Positions 26,781-35,076 of a stretch of 64,000 bases of DNA are shown one piece after another; position 1 is the stretch's first letter, and every line of letters begins with the position of its first letter. The position numbers and the translations under genes are program-made. Below the pieces are notes generated by a model that made no database searches, was not told the DNA's origin, and saw only the letters and a list, made by a program, of their open reading frames with translations. The DNA is taken from the NCBI RefSeq assembly GCF_900182915.1, contig NZ_FXUG01000007.1, forward strand, positions 1-64,000, in the 5' to 3' direction. Source of the stretch: Neorhodopirellula lusitana (GTDB lineage Bacteria; Planctomycetota; Planctomycetia; Pirellulales; Pirellulaceae).

Positions 26781-27589
26781 TTCGATGCCTCCAGGTTCGT
26801 CTTTGATTTGGCCGTCTGCGATTCGGCAGTTTCCGATTCAGCAGCTTCCGATTCCATTGGTGTTGTTTCAGTTGCTGCCGCTTCGCTTCGGTCAGGCAGT
26901 TCGATTGCCTTGAGTTCGCTTGCTGAATACGCGGACGCTCGTGTTCCGATGGATGCACGGACATTTGCAATCGTGGATTCTTCCACAGCCGGTGCCGTGT
27001 TGTTCCAATTTTGGCGGATGAAGGTGAGGACGGCGGCGATATCACGATCGCTTAGCTGTTTCCACGCTGGCATCTGCGCGTTGTAGGTTGTGCCTTTCAC
27101 CTCGATGGGGCCGTTGAGTCCGCCGAGCAGGATACGAGCGAGAATTCGATCATCACCAAGCACCCACTCGGACTGATTCAGCGGCGGGTACTGACCCGCG
27201 ACGCCCTCACCGCTGGCTTGGTGGCACGAGACGCAATTGTTGTAGATGCGTTTGCCCAACAGGATCGGGTCAATTTGCTTTTCTTTCTTCTCGCCAGCCT
27301 GTGACAAATCCATCAACCGAAACGCATCCGGGCCGTCGTAAACATTGGCCTGGAAGTTTCCGTCGTACTTGCTCAGGTAGTAACCGCCCCACATCGCCAA
27401 GGCGATGAAAAACAGAAATAAGGCGATCGGCACACGCTGTTGACCTTCGGACGGTTCAAACTGTTCACGCAGTACCGCGCGGTGAATGTCCTGGATGTCG
27501 GGCGATTCCGGATCAGCTTGTTCGTAGGAAGAAAACTGTTCGCGATCGGTGGAAAGCTGGTCGTGCGTTTTGTTCTTCTCATCGTTCAT
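26777..27589 (-). CDS. ccoP: cbb3 oxidase subunit III-like monohaem cytochrome c (CcoP)
   Basis: A 270-residue membrane-anchored cytochrome. The helix VPIALFLFFIALAMWGGYYL (53-72) is preceded by a cytoplasmic leader. A single CVSCH haem site lies at 119-123, with the axial Met expected in TTYNAQMPAW. Classical CcoP has two haems; here only one motif exists. The C-terminal 40 residues are an Ala/Glu/Ser/Thr-rich low-complexity tail with EAAESETAESQTAKSKT repeats. It overlaps ccoO and ccoI by four bases each. The gene is called CcoP by position and helix-plus-haem layout. Confidence 0.85.
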   Translation of the reverse strand: MNDEKNKTHDQLSTDREQFSSYEQADPESPDIQDIHRAVLREQFEPSEGQQRVPIALFLFFIALAMWGGYYLSKYDGNFQANVYDGPDAFRLMDLSQAGEKKEKQIDPILLGKRIYNNCVSCHQASGEGVAGQYPPLNQSEWVLGDDRILARILLGGLNGPIEVKGTTYNAQMPAWKQLSDRDIAAVLTFIRQNWNNTAPAVEESTIANVRASIGTRASAYSASELKAIELPDRSEAAATETTPMESEAAESETAESQTAKSKTNLEASK

Positions 27590-28215
27590 TGCACATCCTC
27601 CACGTCATACTTCTGGGAAAGTGTTTTCAAGTAGGCGACCAACGAGATCGCGCGTTCGTCCGGCACGATCCATGTCGGATCACTGGCGTACGACTCAGGC
27701 AGCCGGATCGCTGGCGAGCCGAGTGGCGGATTCGGCTCCTTGCCTACCGTCGTCTCAAAGAGAAACTTGAATGGCGGCATGACGCTGCCAGGTGACGTAA
27801 TTTGCGGATCGTACAAGTGCAGAAGATGCCACTCGTCGCTCGGTTGACGCACGCCTATGTTGGCCAAATCCGGACCGGTTCGCATGGTGCCCAAGTAGGG
27901 CGGTTGCTGCAAAACGTAATCTCGCGGAACTGACCGACGCTGTCCCCAACCACGGTCAATATCAGCACCGAATCCTTCTGGGCGCACCTGCTGTGAATGG
28001 CAATAGACACAGCCCATCGAACGATATACCTCCTTGCCCGGCGCTTCGCGAAAGTCGTCCAAAGGGAGCGGGTACATGGCCGTCGAACCATCGGCAGCCA
28101 TGATCTCCTTGGGCTGCATCTGATCAAACTGCATGTCGGGAATCAGGACGAGGCCAAAGAGCGAAGCAATCACCGTCGCAAGAACCCCGGCCATGATCAA
28201 TGGAATGCGATTCAT
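27586..28215 (-). CDS. ccoO: cbb3-type cytochrome oxidase subunit II (CcoO)
   Basis: The 209-residue protein has an N-terminal anchor helix (about 5-25) and one c-haem motif, GCVYCHSQQ (Cys69, Cys72, His73). It then shows the family stretches RGWGQRRSVPRDYV, YLGTMRTGPDLANIG and the Met-containing SPGSVMPPFKFL, which supplies the sixth haem ligand. It is the usual length for CcoO. Four-base overlaps link it to ccoN and ccoP, so the three core subunits are translated together. It passes electrons to the CcoN catalytic subunit. Confidence 0.95.
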   Translation of the reverse strand: MNRIPLIMAGVLATVIASLFGLVLIPDMQFDQMQPKEIMAADGSTAMYPLPLDDFREAPGKEVYRSMGCVYCHSQQVRPEGFGADIDRGWGQRRSVPRDYVLQQPPYLGTMRTGPDLANIGVRQPSDEWHLLHLYDPQITSPGSVMPPFKFLFETTVGKEPNPPLGSPAIRLPESYASDPTWIVPDERAISLVAYLKTLSQKYDVEDVQ

Positions 28216-29714
28216 TCGTAGACTCCTTCAATTGCGGGTGCTGCGTCGTGAACTGCTTCAGCAGCTTCTTTGCGTGAAACGAAAAGCGTCGGCTCAACCA
28301 GCCATCCACCTTCGCGGCGTAGCATTTTCCAAACCAGGATGCCAAATGCGAAGTGTCCGATCGTCATCAGTATTCCAGCGATGCTTCGCGACCAGAGATA
28401 GGGGATCATCCAACCAACGATATCCATGAACGGAATGTCGGGGTTGTTCATCCAGGTTCCCTGCAGCCAGCCGCCGATGGTCAAACCGACCCAGTACATC
28501 GCGATGCCGATCGCACAACACCAAAAATGCACCTTGATCAATCGACTGCTGATCCATTCACGCTCAACCAATCGTGGCATGACGTAGTACATCGATCCGA
28601 AAGCAATCATCGTAAAGAACGAATAAACGCCTAGATGAGCGTGGGCAATGGTGTAGTGAGTGAAGTGGCTGACTTCGTTGAGGGAACGGAGTGCTTGCAG
28701 TGAACCTTGCACGCTGACGGCGGTGTAGGACATGGCTCCGAAGACGACAAATCGCAACGTGGGACTGATCCGCAGTTTGGAAAAGTTACCGACCATTGTC
28801 AGGTGATGATTCACGGCCACGGTGATGACCGGCACAAACATCATCATGCTGCCGACGGTCCCCACAGTCACCAACCACGCTGGTAGCGGACCGCCAATCA
28901 AATGGTGAGTTCCCGCCCAGTTGTAAAACAACGCAAGCGTCCAGAATCCGATGATGGATAGGTAGTAACTGTGGATTGGTCGACCGAGGACCTTCGGAAT
29001 AAAGTAGTAGGCCGAAGCAAGTCCAATCGGTGTCAACCAAAGGCCAAGGACATTGTGAGCGAACCACCAATTGGCTGTCCCTTTGGCTACGCCCACGGCG
29101 GCGGGCGAATGAATCAGGATGGTGGCTCCGATGTAGAGAAACGGGAACCAGATTGTCGACCCAAACAGGTACCACTGCGAAACGTACAAGTGCTTCTCGC
29201 GACGTTCACGCAGCATCTTGATCGTCAGTGCGATCACCACCAAGAACGTGGCTCCTAGCGGAATTGAAATCCACCATGGGAACTCAAGCCATTCAATGCT
29301 GGTGCCGTTGCCAATCAGAATTTGCCAAGTCCCGATGGCCACCATGGCATTCCAATACAAGCCCGCCACCATGAGGCCTTCTCGCCATGGAAGCGGTATT
29401 TTGCATAGCCGAGCCATCAACCAAAGCAGTGTCCCCATCCCGGACATCGACGCCCATCCGTAGATCATTGTGTTCAAGTGTGCGGGACGCACGCGACCAA
29501 ATGTCAGCCACTCCGAATCGGCAAGAAACCCGGGCGTGTGCAATTTGATCGACGCTATTAACGCAAGCGTCGACCCCAGCAATAGCCAAAAAACGCTACT
29601 GGCATACCAAAGCAGCACGACCTCGCGACAAGATCGGTCGATGTCAGCGCGGACATTGACGTCCATCGTGTCGAAAGTGTGTTGCGGACCGCTGGCCATT
29701 TTGCCGCTACTCAT
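28212..29714 (-). CDS. ccoN: cbb3-type cytochrome oxidase subunit I (CcoN)
   Basis: The 500-residue subunit has about 12 helices. His ligands are seen in RPAHLNTMIYGW (low-spin haem), in the first copper segment around WWFAHNVLGLW, in NWAGTHHLIGG and in the paired HAHLGVYSF near the end. These are the marks of haem-copper oxidases of the cbb3 (C) type. ATG 29714 gives a short leader, MSSGKMASG, and is eight bases inside the end of CcoS. It is the oxygen-reducing, proton-pumping subunit and should have high oxygen affinity. Confidence 0.96.
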   Translation of the reverse strand: MSSGKMASGPQHTFDTMDVNVRADIDRSCREVVLLWYASSVFWLLLGSTLALIASIKLHTPGFLADSEWLTFGRVRPAHLNTMIYGWASMSGMGTLLWLMARLCKIPLPWREGLMVAGLYWNAMVAIGTWQILIGNGTSIEWLEFPWWISIPLGATFLVVIALTIKMLRERREKHLYVSQWYLFGSTIWFPFLYIGATILIHSPAAVGVAKGTANWWFAHNVLGLWLTPIGLASAYYFIPKVLGRPIHSYYLSIIGFWTLALFYNWAGTHHLIGGPLPAWLVTVGTVGSMMMFVPVITVAVNHHLTMVGNFSKLRISPTLRFVVFGAMSYTAVSVQGSLQALRSLNEVSHFTHYTIAHAHLGVYSFFTMIAFGSMYYVMPRLVEREWISSRLIKVHFWCCAIGIAMYWVGLTIGGWLQGTWMNNPDIPFMDIVGWMIPYLWSRSIAGILMTIGHFAFGILVWKMLRREGGWLVEPTLFVSRKEAAEAVHDAAPAIEGVYE

Positions 29715-29919
29715 GGGAAGAAGCCTTCGGTTCTTGCGGGTGATTGGAAGGAAAGGAATCAGTGATTTCACCGATGGGTTCGTCATCATCAAAAATGCTG
29801 GTCGCGCCCTTTTGGAATTCACCAAGCTGGCCTGAAGCGACAGCCCAAATGAGAGCAGCGACCGAGCTAAACGCCAGCATCAGAACGACAATCCAGATGA
29901 ATATGAGTGTGTTGGTCAT
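29707..29919 (-). CDS. ccoS: cbb3 oxidase assembly protein CcoS
   Basis: A 70-residue protein with one N-terminal helix (IFIWIVVLMLAFSSVAALIW), followed by SGQLGEFQ and FDDDEP. The helix, SGQ(F/L) and IFDDD features are those of CcoS, needed for cofactor insertion into CcoN. It overlaps ccoN by eight bases and starts six bases after the rhodanese gene stop. The C-terminal extension after FDDD is longer than usual. No CcoQ or CcoG gene was seen. Confidence 0.85.
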   Translation of the reverse strand: MTNTLIFIWIVVLMLAFSSVAALIWAVASGQLGEFQKGATSIFDDDEPIGEITDSFPSNHPQEPKASSHE

Positions 29920-29925
29920 ATCGGA

Positions 29926-30462
29926 TTACTCGGTCACCTGTTCGTACTTTGCGGGGATTCGGTAGCGATCACTGTAGGTGTGCACGCGATTGGTGGATTG
30001 GCCGTCGAGGGTGACCAGCGGCAGACCGGCGCCGACCCATTTCAGAATGCTGCCTTGGTAGTTCTTCACCTTCACGCCGGCTTTCGCAAGTTGCTTCGCA
30101 TACGCGGTACTGCGACCACCGACGGTGCAGTAGGGAATGACCGTGCGGCCTTGGTACTGTCGGCGATTCTTTTCGTATTGAGCTTTGGTGATCGCTCCCG
30201 GAATTACCGAGACCTTGACTTCAGCTTCGCTACGCACATCGACGACAACAAAGCTCGACTGCGGCGAGTTCGTCCCCCGCTCTTCAGACTTGGCTTCGAC
30301 TTGCTGCTGTTGCTGAAGCAGTCTGGACAGGTCAGTCGTTCCAATGGTTTCCACTTTGGGGCCACCGAAGAACCCACCAAACTGGGCGGATACCGGAGAC
30401 AACGTCATTGCCGAAAGAAGCGTGACGGTTGCGATCGGAAGAATCAATCGTGATTGCATCAT
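29926..30462 (-). CDS. Exported rhodanese-domain protein
   Basis: A signal peptide (IATVTLLSAMTLSPVSAQ) precedes a single rhodanese domain (about residues 40-150). It includes VVVDVRSEAEVKVS and the active loop YCTVGGRSTAYA with a catalytic Cys. A poly-Gln stretch (LLQQQQQ) lies near residue 50. The loop length suits sulfur transfer. Its place six bases before ccoS, and the export signal, suggest a periplasmic sulfurtransferase linked to the respiratory genes. The start may be either of two adjacent Met codons. Confidence 0.85.
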   Translation of the reverse strand: MMQSRLILPIATVTLLSAMTLSPVSAQFGGFFGGPKVETIGTTDLSRLLQQQQQVEAKSEERGTNSPQSSFVVVDVRSEAEVKVSVIPGAITKAQYEKNRRQYQGRTVIPYCTVGGRSTAYAKQLAKAGVKVKNYQGSILKWVGAGLPLVTLDGQSTNRVHTYSDRYRIPAKYEQVTE

Positions 30463-30568
30463 TGCTTTGCTCTAATCCTGTCAGTGAAAAAGTTGTGTCA
30501 TAAGGAAACTCGCCGTGAGGGCCAGCCGTCCGAGTTCCATGAGCCCTGCCGGCGTGGGCTATCAAAAG

Positions 30569-31216
30569 TCATTTTTCTAGATTCGTTCGCGTAAGGACAC
30601 ATGCGAGCTCGTGCATGCCGGTGGGATGCTCCACTTGCTTTATAGCGTCATGCCAATGCCACGCTGGCTTAGAAAACAACACTTGCATCGTTTCCAGCGG
30701 ACATGAGTAGGGCGGATCATCGCGTTCATCGCATTGCATGAACATCGCAAACAGCGTTCCTTCGGCTCGAAGCCAACCAGCAAGCAATTGCTGATACTTT
30801 TGCCATTGGTTCGGATGAATCGCACACAAACTTGTTTGCTCGTAAATGGCATCGAAACTGCGAGGCTGACTGAACGCGAAGATATCTGACTGAACCACCT
30901 TGGCTTTCAAGTTGCGTCGTTTCAGTTCGTCAGTCAAAGATTGCACTGCCCCGTCCGCAAAATCGATCGCAGTCACGTCAAACCCCGCATCCGCCAACGC
31001 GATCACTTCATGACCACGACCACATCCGGGAACCAGAATGTCGCACGGCTGAAGCTTGCCTGTGTTAAGCCAAGTCGCGAGCATCGGGTTGGGTGCACCA
31101 CGATCCCAGCCGGTTTTGCCGGCGTCGTATCGCTTTTGCCAACCTGCCCTGGATAGGTCCGCGGTTGTGTGACAACCCGGGCGGCGTGGATCATTGGAAT
31201 CCGGGGATGGACTCAT
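30569..31216 (-). CDS. Thiopurine methyltransferase-like SAM enzyme
   Basis: The 215-residue protein shows the TPMT-family marks: RYDAGKTGWDRGAPNPML, the SAM loop VPGCGRGHEV, VTAIDFADGAV, and IYEQTSLCAIHPNQW. Related proteins methylate thiols, selenium or tellurium compounds, or sulfide-like anions. In this cluster methylation of a thiol or sulfide would make sense but is only inferred. It starts in an ATGA overlap with the bacterioferritin gene, so the two are translationally coupled. No signal peptide is present. Confidence 0.88.
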   Translation of the reverse strand: MSPSPDSNDPRRPGCHTTADLSRAGWQKRYDAGKTGWDRGAPNPMLATWLNTGKLQPCDILVPGCGRGHEVIALADAGFDVTAIDFADGAVQSLTDELKRRNLKAKVVQSDIFAFSQPRSFDAIYEQTSLCAIHPNQWQKYQQLLAGWLRAEGTLFAMFMQCDERDDPPYSCPLETMQVLFSKPAWHWHDAIKQVEHPTGMHELACVLTRTNLEK

Positions 31217-31689
31217 GAAGTATGAACCGTCATGTGCTTGGCGATATAGGCTGGTTCGCCCATTCGTTCAAGCAAGTCGAGTTGCAATTCCAACCAGCCG
31301 GCGTGACCTTCTTCATCGATAGCGATTCGTTCGAACAGTTGTCGAGTGCCGATGTCATGTTCTTCGCTCGCTTGAATGGAAGCCGTCGTATAGAACTCGA
31401 TCGCTTCTTGTTCGTCGGCTAGATCCATCTCGAACATTTCTTTCAAGGACGACGCTTGAACCGGCGTCTTTTCCAATTCCAACTTCGGGCAGCCCTTCAA
31501 AAATAGGATTCGCACCAAATATTCTTCTGAGTGACCGAGCTCCTCCTGTAATTCTTCTCGCATTTGCTTGGCCAGCAAATCCATGCCCCAATCATCCAAC
31601 ACGCAAGCGTGCAGCTGGTATTGGTGCATGGCGGTCAGTTCCATCGACAACGCGCGTTGAAGATTTTCGATCGTTTGTTTCTTTGACAT
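31213..31689 (-). CDS. bfr: Bacterioferritin / ferritin-like protein
   Basis: From ATG 31689 the 158-residue protein follows the ferritin four-helix pattern: LSMELTAMHQYQLHA with the first Glu and His, EELGHSEEYLVRI with the Glu-x-x-His, and DEEGHAGWLELQLDL at the end. These form a di-iron site, and the length matches bacterioferritin. The longer reading (TSLTTKVSRP) is less likely. It may store iron or detoxify peroxide for the haem and Fe-S proteins made nearby. It lies between the SQR group and the oxidase group and overlaps the TPMT-like gene by four bases. Confidence 0.88.
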   Translation of the reverse strand: MSKKQTIENLQRALSMELTAMHQYQLHACVLDDWGMDLLAKQMREELQEELGHSEEYLVRILFLKGCPKLELEKTPVQASSLKEMFEMDLADEQEAIEFYTTASIQASEEHDIGTRQLFERIAIDEEGHAGWLELQLDLLERMGEPAYIAKHMTVHTS

Positions 31690-31823
31690 CGTTGGTCTCG
31701 ATACTTTCGTGGTAAGAGAAGTCATTAAGTAAGGCCTGATCGCTCGGTCCCGATTTTGCTGCAGTGTGAATCACCGACTCACTGGAACAGCTTGTTGATC
31801 TCGTCATTGGCGGGCTGCCACCG

Positions 31824-33008
31824 CTAGGCTCGGCCGCGCAACATGCCGTGCCAATAGAGCGCGGGCAAACCGAACTTTTTTAACATGAACATGCTGAATC
31901 GCTCTTGGGCTTGGTTGAATGGAAACGTTTCAGCGGGTTGGCCGCTATAGTCAAACTCAGCTAGAACCAAGCTGTCGTAACCTGTCACGACGGGGCATGA
32001 CGTGTAACCGTCATAGCTTGCCGACAATGGTTCTTGTTTCATCAGCGATAACAGATTGCTAACCAACACCGGGGCCTGCTTTCGAACCGCCGCGCCGGTT
32101 TTGGAAGTGGGCAAACTGGACGCGTCACCAATTCCGAACACGTTGGCGAATCGGGTGTGCTGCAACGTGTGCTTGTCGACGTCAACCCAACCGCCTTCAC
32201 CCGCCAGATCACTACCGGAAACGAAATCCGGTGCACTCATCGGTGGAGTGACGTGGATTAGATCGTATTGGATGACCATCTCTTCGTCTGTGTCCATGTG
32301 CCGGTAGACGGCTTCTTTCGATGCGGCTCGAATCTCCACTAGGTTATGTCGAAAGCGAGGTTCGACGCCTTTTCTCGCGGCCACCTTTTCCAGCACTTCG
32401 CGATACTGGTCGACCGCGAACAGTCGTGCACCGGCCGTCGTGAAGATGACCTCGATGTCATCACGAACCCCGTTACGACGAAAATAGTCTTCGGCCAAAT
32501 AGCAAATCTTTTGCGGAGCACCGCCACACTTCACCGCCCCGGCCGGTTGAGTGAACAAAGCGACGCCCTTTTTCAGGTTCCGGATGAACTCCCAAGTACT
32601 GGCAACCGTTTCGATGGAGTAGTTGCTGCACACGCCCTCTTTCCCGACAGCCTCCTTCAAACCCTTCACTTGGTCCCAATTGACTTGAATGCCGGGGGCA
32701 ACGATCAAGTAGTCGTAGGTAATCGTTTCACCGCCACGAGTTGCGACACTGTTGGCGTTGGGCGAAAATGATGCGACCAAATCTTTCACCCACTTCACTC
32801 CGTACGGGATCAGATCCACTTCATCACGGCCTGATTCTTCGGGCTTGAACATGCCTCCGCCGACTAGGGTCCAGAGCGGTTGGTAGTAGTGCTTCTCGGA
32901 CGGCTCGATGATCGCGATGTCTAACGATGGGTCGGCGGTTCTCAATCGGGCCGCGACCGTGATTCCGGCTGTTCCGCCGCCGACAATGACAATTTGATGA
33001 TGGCTCAT
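31824..33008 (-). CDS. sqr: Sulfide:quinone oxidoreductase
   Basis: The 394-residue flavoprotein has the dinucleotide fold VIVGGGTAGITVAARL, DYLIVAPG, and the second motif ANVFGIGDASSLPTSKTGAAVRKQ of the SQR family. Cys127, Cys161 (VKCGGAPQK) and a C-terminal Cys in TSCPVVTGYDS are candidates for the sulfur-carrying cysteines; the CGGAPQK and SCP features suit type II SQR. It oxidises sulfide to persulfide or polysulfide and reduces quinone. It has no signal, so it should be a peripheral membrane enzyme. DUF1641 lies five bases upstream. Confidence 0.92.
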   Translation of the reverse strand: MSHHQIVIVGGGTAGITVAARLRTADPSLDIAIIEPSEKHYYQPLWTLVGGGMFKPEESGRDEVDLIPYGVKWVKDLVASFSPNANSVATRGGETITYDYLIVAPGIQVNWDQVKGLKEAVGKEGVCSNYSIETVASTWEFIRNLKKGVALFTQPAGAVKCGGAPQKICYLAEDYFRRNGVRDDIEVIFTTAGARLFAVDQYREVLEKVAARKGVEPRFRHNLVEIRAASKEAVYRHMDTDEEMVIQYDLIHVTPPMSAPDFVSGSDLAGEGGWVDVDKHTLQHTRFANVFGIGDASSLPTSKTGAAVRKQAPVLVSNLLSLMKQEPLSASYDGYTSCPVVTGYDSLVLAEFDYSGQPAETFPFNQAQERFSMFMLKKFGLPALYWHGMLRGRA

Positions 33009-33013
33009 AACAT

Positions 33014-33772
33014 TCAGCCTTGATTGGAAGAGGAATTGGAAGGAATCAGGTTGGCTTCAGGATTCTTTTCAAGGACGCCGCCGAAACATTTCGCGAATTG
33101 CAGTCCGAATGAAAGGGCCCGCTGAGTATTTGGGTCACGGATTGCACCTAGCAAGCCGAAGAGCCCAACGCGTTTGGGAACCGGATGTTCGCACGTTCCT
33201 TGATGGCAGCTCGACAATGCCGATCCAGCCATGCCGACGGTCGCGACGGCGTTCTCACTCATCACTTCTGACTTAAGCAAATAACCAATCCGGTCAAGTT
33301 CGTCCCTGCGAATTTGGCCGCCCAGGTACAACACGGCATGCAAGCCTTGACGCATGCTCTGTTCTAAATCGATGCCTTCCGTCTTGACTTGGCTCGCCCA
33401 TTCGTCAAACACATCCATGGCGGTCGCAATCAGATTGGGAAGCTCATCCAACAACGCACTTCCTTCTTCCAACTTCGGTAATCGTGAAACCAACCGCTCG
33501 ATCGCCTGCATGTTCGCCGGTTCGGTGACCTGGACAAACAACTTCAGTAAGCGGGTTGCCCGCTGTTCGATATCAATGCCATCTTGCGACGCCTTGCGAC
33601 TGACCGCGTCGAAAAAATCAACCGCGATCGCGAGCAGGTTCGGAAGCTCGGCGGCCGCTGTCAGCATTTGGTCGAACGACTCGGCATGATCCAGCAGACG
33701 ATGCAGAACTTCGGCAGTGCTTGGGTCGTTCAAACGATCCACCAATGAAGGTCTTTGAACCGTGGTATCCAT
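33014..33772 (-). CDS. DUF1641 protein
   Basis: From ATG 33772 the 252-residue protein is helical with two internal repeats (VSRKASQDGIDIEQ and ASQVKTEGIDLEQ, each after a helical LPNL.AIA.D segment). It ends with VGLFGLLGAIRDPNTQRAL, the DUF1641 signature. DUF1641 proteins often sit next to sulfide:quinone reductases and other NAD(P)-linked or flavin oxidoreductases. A membrane or complex-anchoring role is suspected but not proven. The gene runs directly into sqr with a five-base gap. Confidence 0.8.
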   Translation of the reverse strand: MDTTVQRPSLVDRLNDPSTAEVLHRLLDHAESFDQMLTAAAELPNLLAIAVDFFDAVSRKASQDGIDIEQRATRLLKLFVQVTEPANMQAIERLVSRLPKLEEGSALLDELPNLIATAMDVFDEWASQVKTEGIDLEQSMRQGLHAVLYLGGQIRRDELDRIGYLLKSEVMSENAVATVGMAGSALSSCHQGTCEHPVPKRVGLFGLLGAIRDPNTQRALSFGLQFAKCFGGVLEKNPEANLIPSNSSSNQG

Positions 33773-33869
33773 GATTTGTGTTCCTTGAAAAAGAAGGATT
33801 GCGGGAAGATGCCGCCGCCCGCACCGGTGAGTCACAGTGCGAAACCAACGATGCAATCGAACAGGATCG

Positions 33870-34415
33870 CTAGGCCAAACATGAGCCTCCACCCCCGCAC
33901 TGATTCCAAGGCATCCTGGCAATTCCGGATGCCATTGGGCAGGCACCCGTCGCGCCGGCAAACATCAGTCCAGCACCGACAAAGGCCGACAGTCCGGCGA
34001 AGTAAGGATGAACAAAGTATGCCAGCACAACGCCTAACAAGACCAAGAACCCGGCTGTCAGTTGAACTTGCTGCGTCAGCGGAAATGCCTTTTTGCCTCT
34101 CACTACTGGCAAACCCGCCTTGTCCCAGGCGGTCGTGCCGCCTTCGACGTTGACAATGTTTTCAAACCCGGCGTCAATGAACTTCTTGCATGCTTGCGCC
34201 GAGCGATTCCCGCTACGACAAATCACAAACAGCGGCTGATCAGCCGCCCCGTTCCGCGACGCCAATACTTCGTGTGGGTCGAGCGAGTCCAAAGGCACGT
34301 TGCGAGCGAATTGGGCATGAATTTCGCGAAACTCCGTTGGCATCCGTACGTCGATGACATCGACATGAAACCGACGCTGTTCTTCCGCCAATCGTTTTAC
34401 ATCAATCGTTTGCAT
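33870..34415 (-). CDS. Rhodanese fused to a membrane tail (YgaP-like)
   Basis: ATG 34415 follows GGAGAAC and overlaps the regulator stop (TAATG). Residues 1-105 are a rhodanese domain (VDVIDVRMPTEFREIHAQ) with the active loop ICRSGNRSAQA. Two helices follow (about 118-155, ending at FAGLSAFVGAGLMFAGATGAC), as in YgaP and DUF2892 proteins, then a Gly/Cys-rich end, CGGGGSCLA. It is a membrane-attached sulfurtransferase that could pass persulfide sulfur near SQR. It is coupled to the ArsR regulator. Confidence 0.9.
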   Translation of the reverse strand: MQTIDVKRLAEEQRRFHVDVIDVRMPTEFREIHAQFARNVPLDSLDPHEVLASRNGAADQPLFVICRSGNRSAQACKKFIDAGFENIVNVEGGTTAWDKAGLPVVRGKKAFPLTQQVQLTAGFLVLLGVVLAYFVHPYFAGLSAFVGAGLMFAGATGACPMASGIARMPWNQCGGGGSCLA

Positions 34416-34870
34416 TAAGTTCTCCAATGATGGTGCGACCGGCTGTCGCAGTATCGTGATGTCGCCATGCCGCGATATGTCATCCCAAAAAAGGAGCGGC
34501 TCGGCCAACTGTCACTTTTGTTATTAAATTCTGAATCAGCGTTTAGAAAACGCCCTCGGATGCAGTTCATTAAATCTGCCAAATGCGATACCGCGATTTG
34601 GCAGAACACATTACGAGCTTCCCGCTCAATGGCCCAAAAGCCAAACCGCTGAAGCAGACGCATATTTTCCGACGCAACGTTGCCGGGAGCTTTGCAGTCC
34701 TCCGCGATATCACCAACGGTGTACCGACCGTGCAGTAAGAACTGGACCATTCGCAAGCGAACGGGGTGTTCCAGAGCTCTCAAGCATTCCGCCACCTCGA
34801 CAAAAGCCCCGACGTCTACTAGACGCTTTGATTGTCTTTTGGATCTTACTGCCATCATCACATCTCCCAA
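34415..34870 (-). CDS. ArsR/SmtB-family transcription regulator (sulfur or redox sensing)
   Basis: The 151-residue protein has a winged-helix ArsR fold: ECLRALEHPVRLRMVQFLL, the recognition helix region of DIAEDCKAPGNVASENMRLLQRFG, and the wing REARNVFCQIA. Cys29, Cys59, Cys90 and Cys103 are available; persulfide sensors such as BigR and SqrR use two of these kinds of Cys, but alignment is needed to say which. The C-terminal 40 residues are unusually long and basic. The gene ends TAATG with the rhodanese. Inverted repeats lie just upstream (34875-34906) and may be its operator. Confidence 0.85.
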   Translation of the reverse strand: MGDVMMAVRSKRQSKRLVDVGAFVEVAECLRALEHPVRLRMVQFLLHGRYTVGDIAEDCKAPGNVASENMRLLQRFGFWAIEREARNVFCQIAVSHLADLMNCIRGRFLNADSEFNNKSDSWPSRSFFGMTYRGMATSRYCDSRSHHHWRT

Positions 34871-34874
34871 ACTT

Positions 34875-34906
34875 CGATACGCTCAATGTATCGACGTATC
34901 GCGATA
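34875..34906. promoter_or_regulatory. Candidate ArsR operator (two inverted repeats)
   Basis: Just upstream of the regulator gene lie CGATAC-(7 bases)-GTATCG (34875-34893) and the perfect palindrome TATCGCGATA (34897-34906). This spacing and symmetry are those of ArsR-family binding sites. The gene probably regulates itself and the sqr operon. Protein binding has not been shown. Confidence 0.55.
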
Positions 34907-35076
34907 TGTCAATGCATCTATTCTTGGGTTTTGGTCGTGAGTTTTGGCAGTGTAAGCCGCCAAGGCTTTCCCCCCAGAGAATCAAGTTAAACCTCTGACG
35001 ATCTCCGCGAGGACGGCCTCACGACTTATGTTGCTGACTAGAAACTTGCCACACGAAACACTTTCCGACAGGCCCC

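Noticed and set aside
30482-30568. Missing gene between the TPMT-like and rhodanese genes
   Set aside because: The 100-base gap holds no coding frame, only a short spacer.
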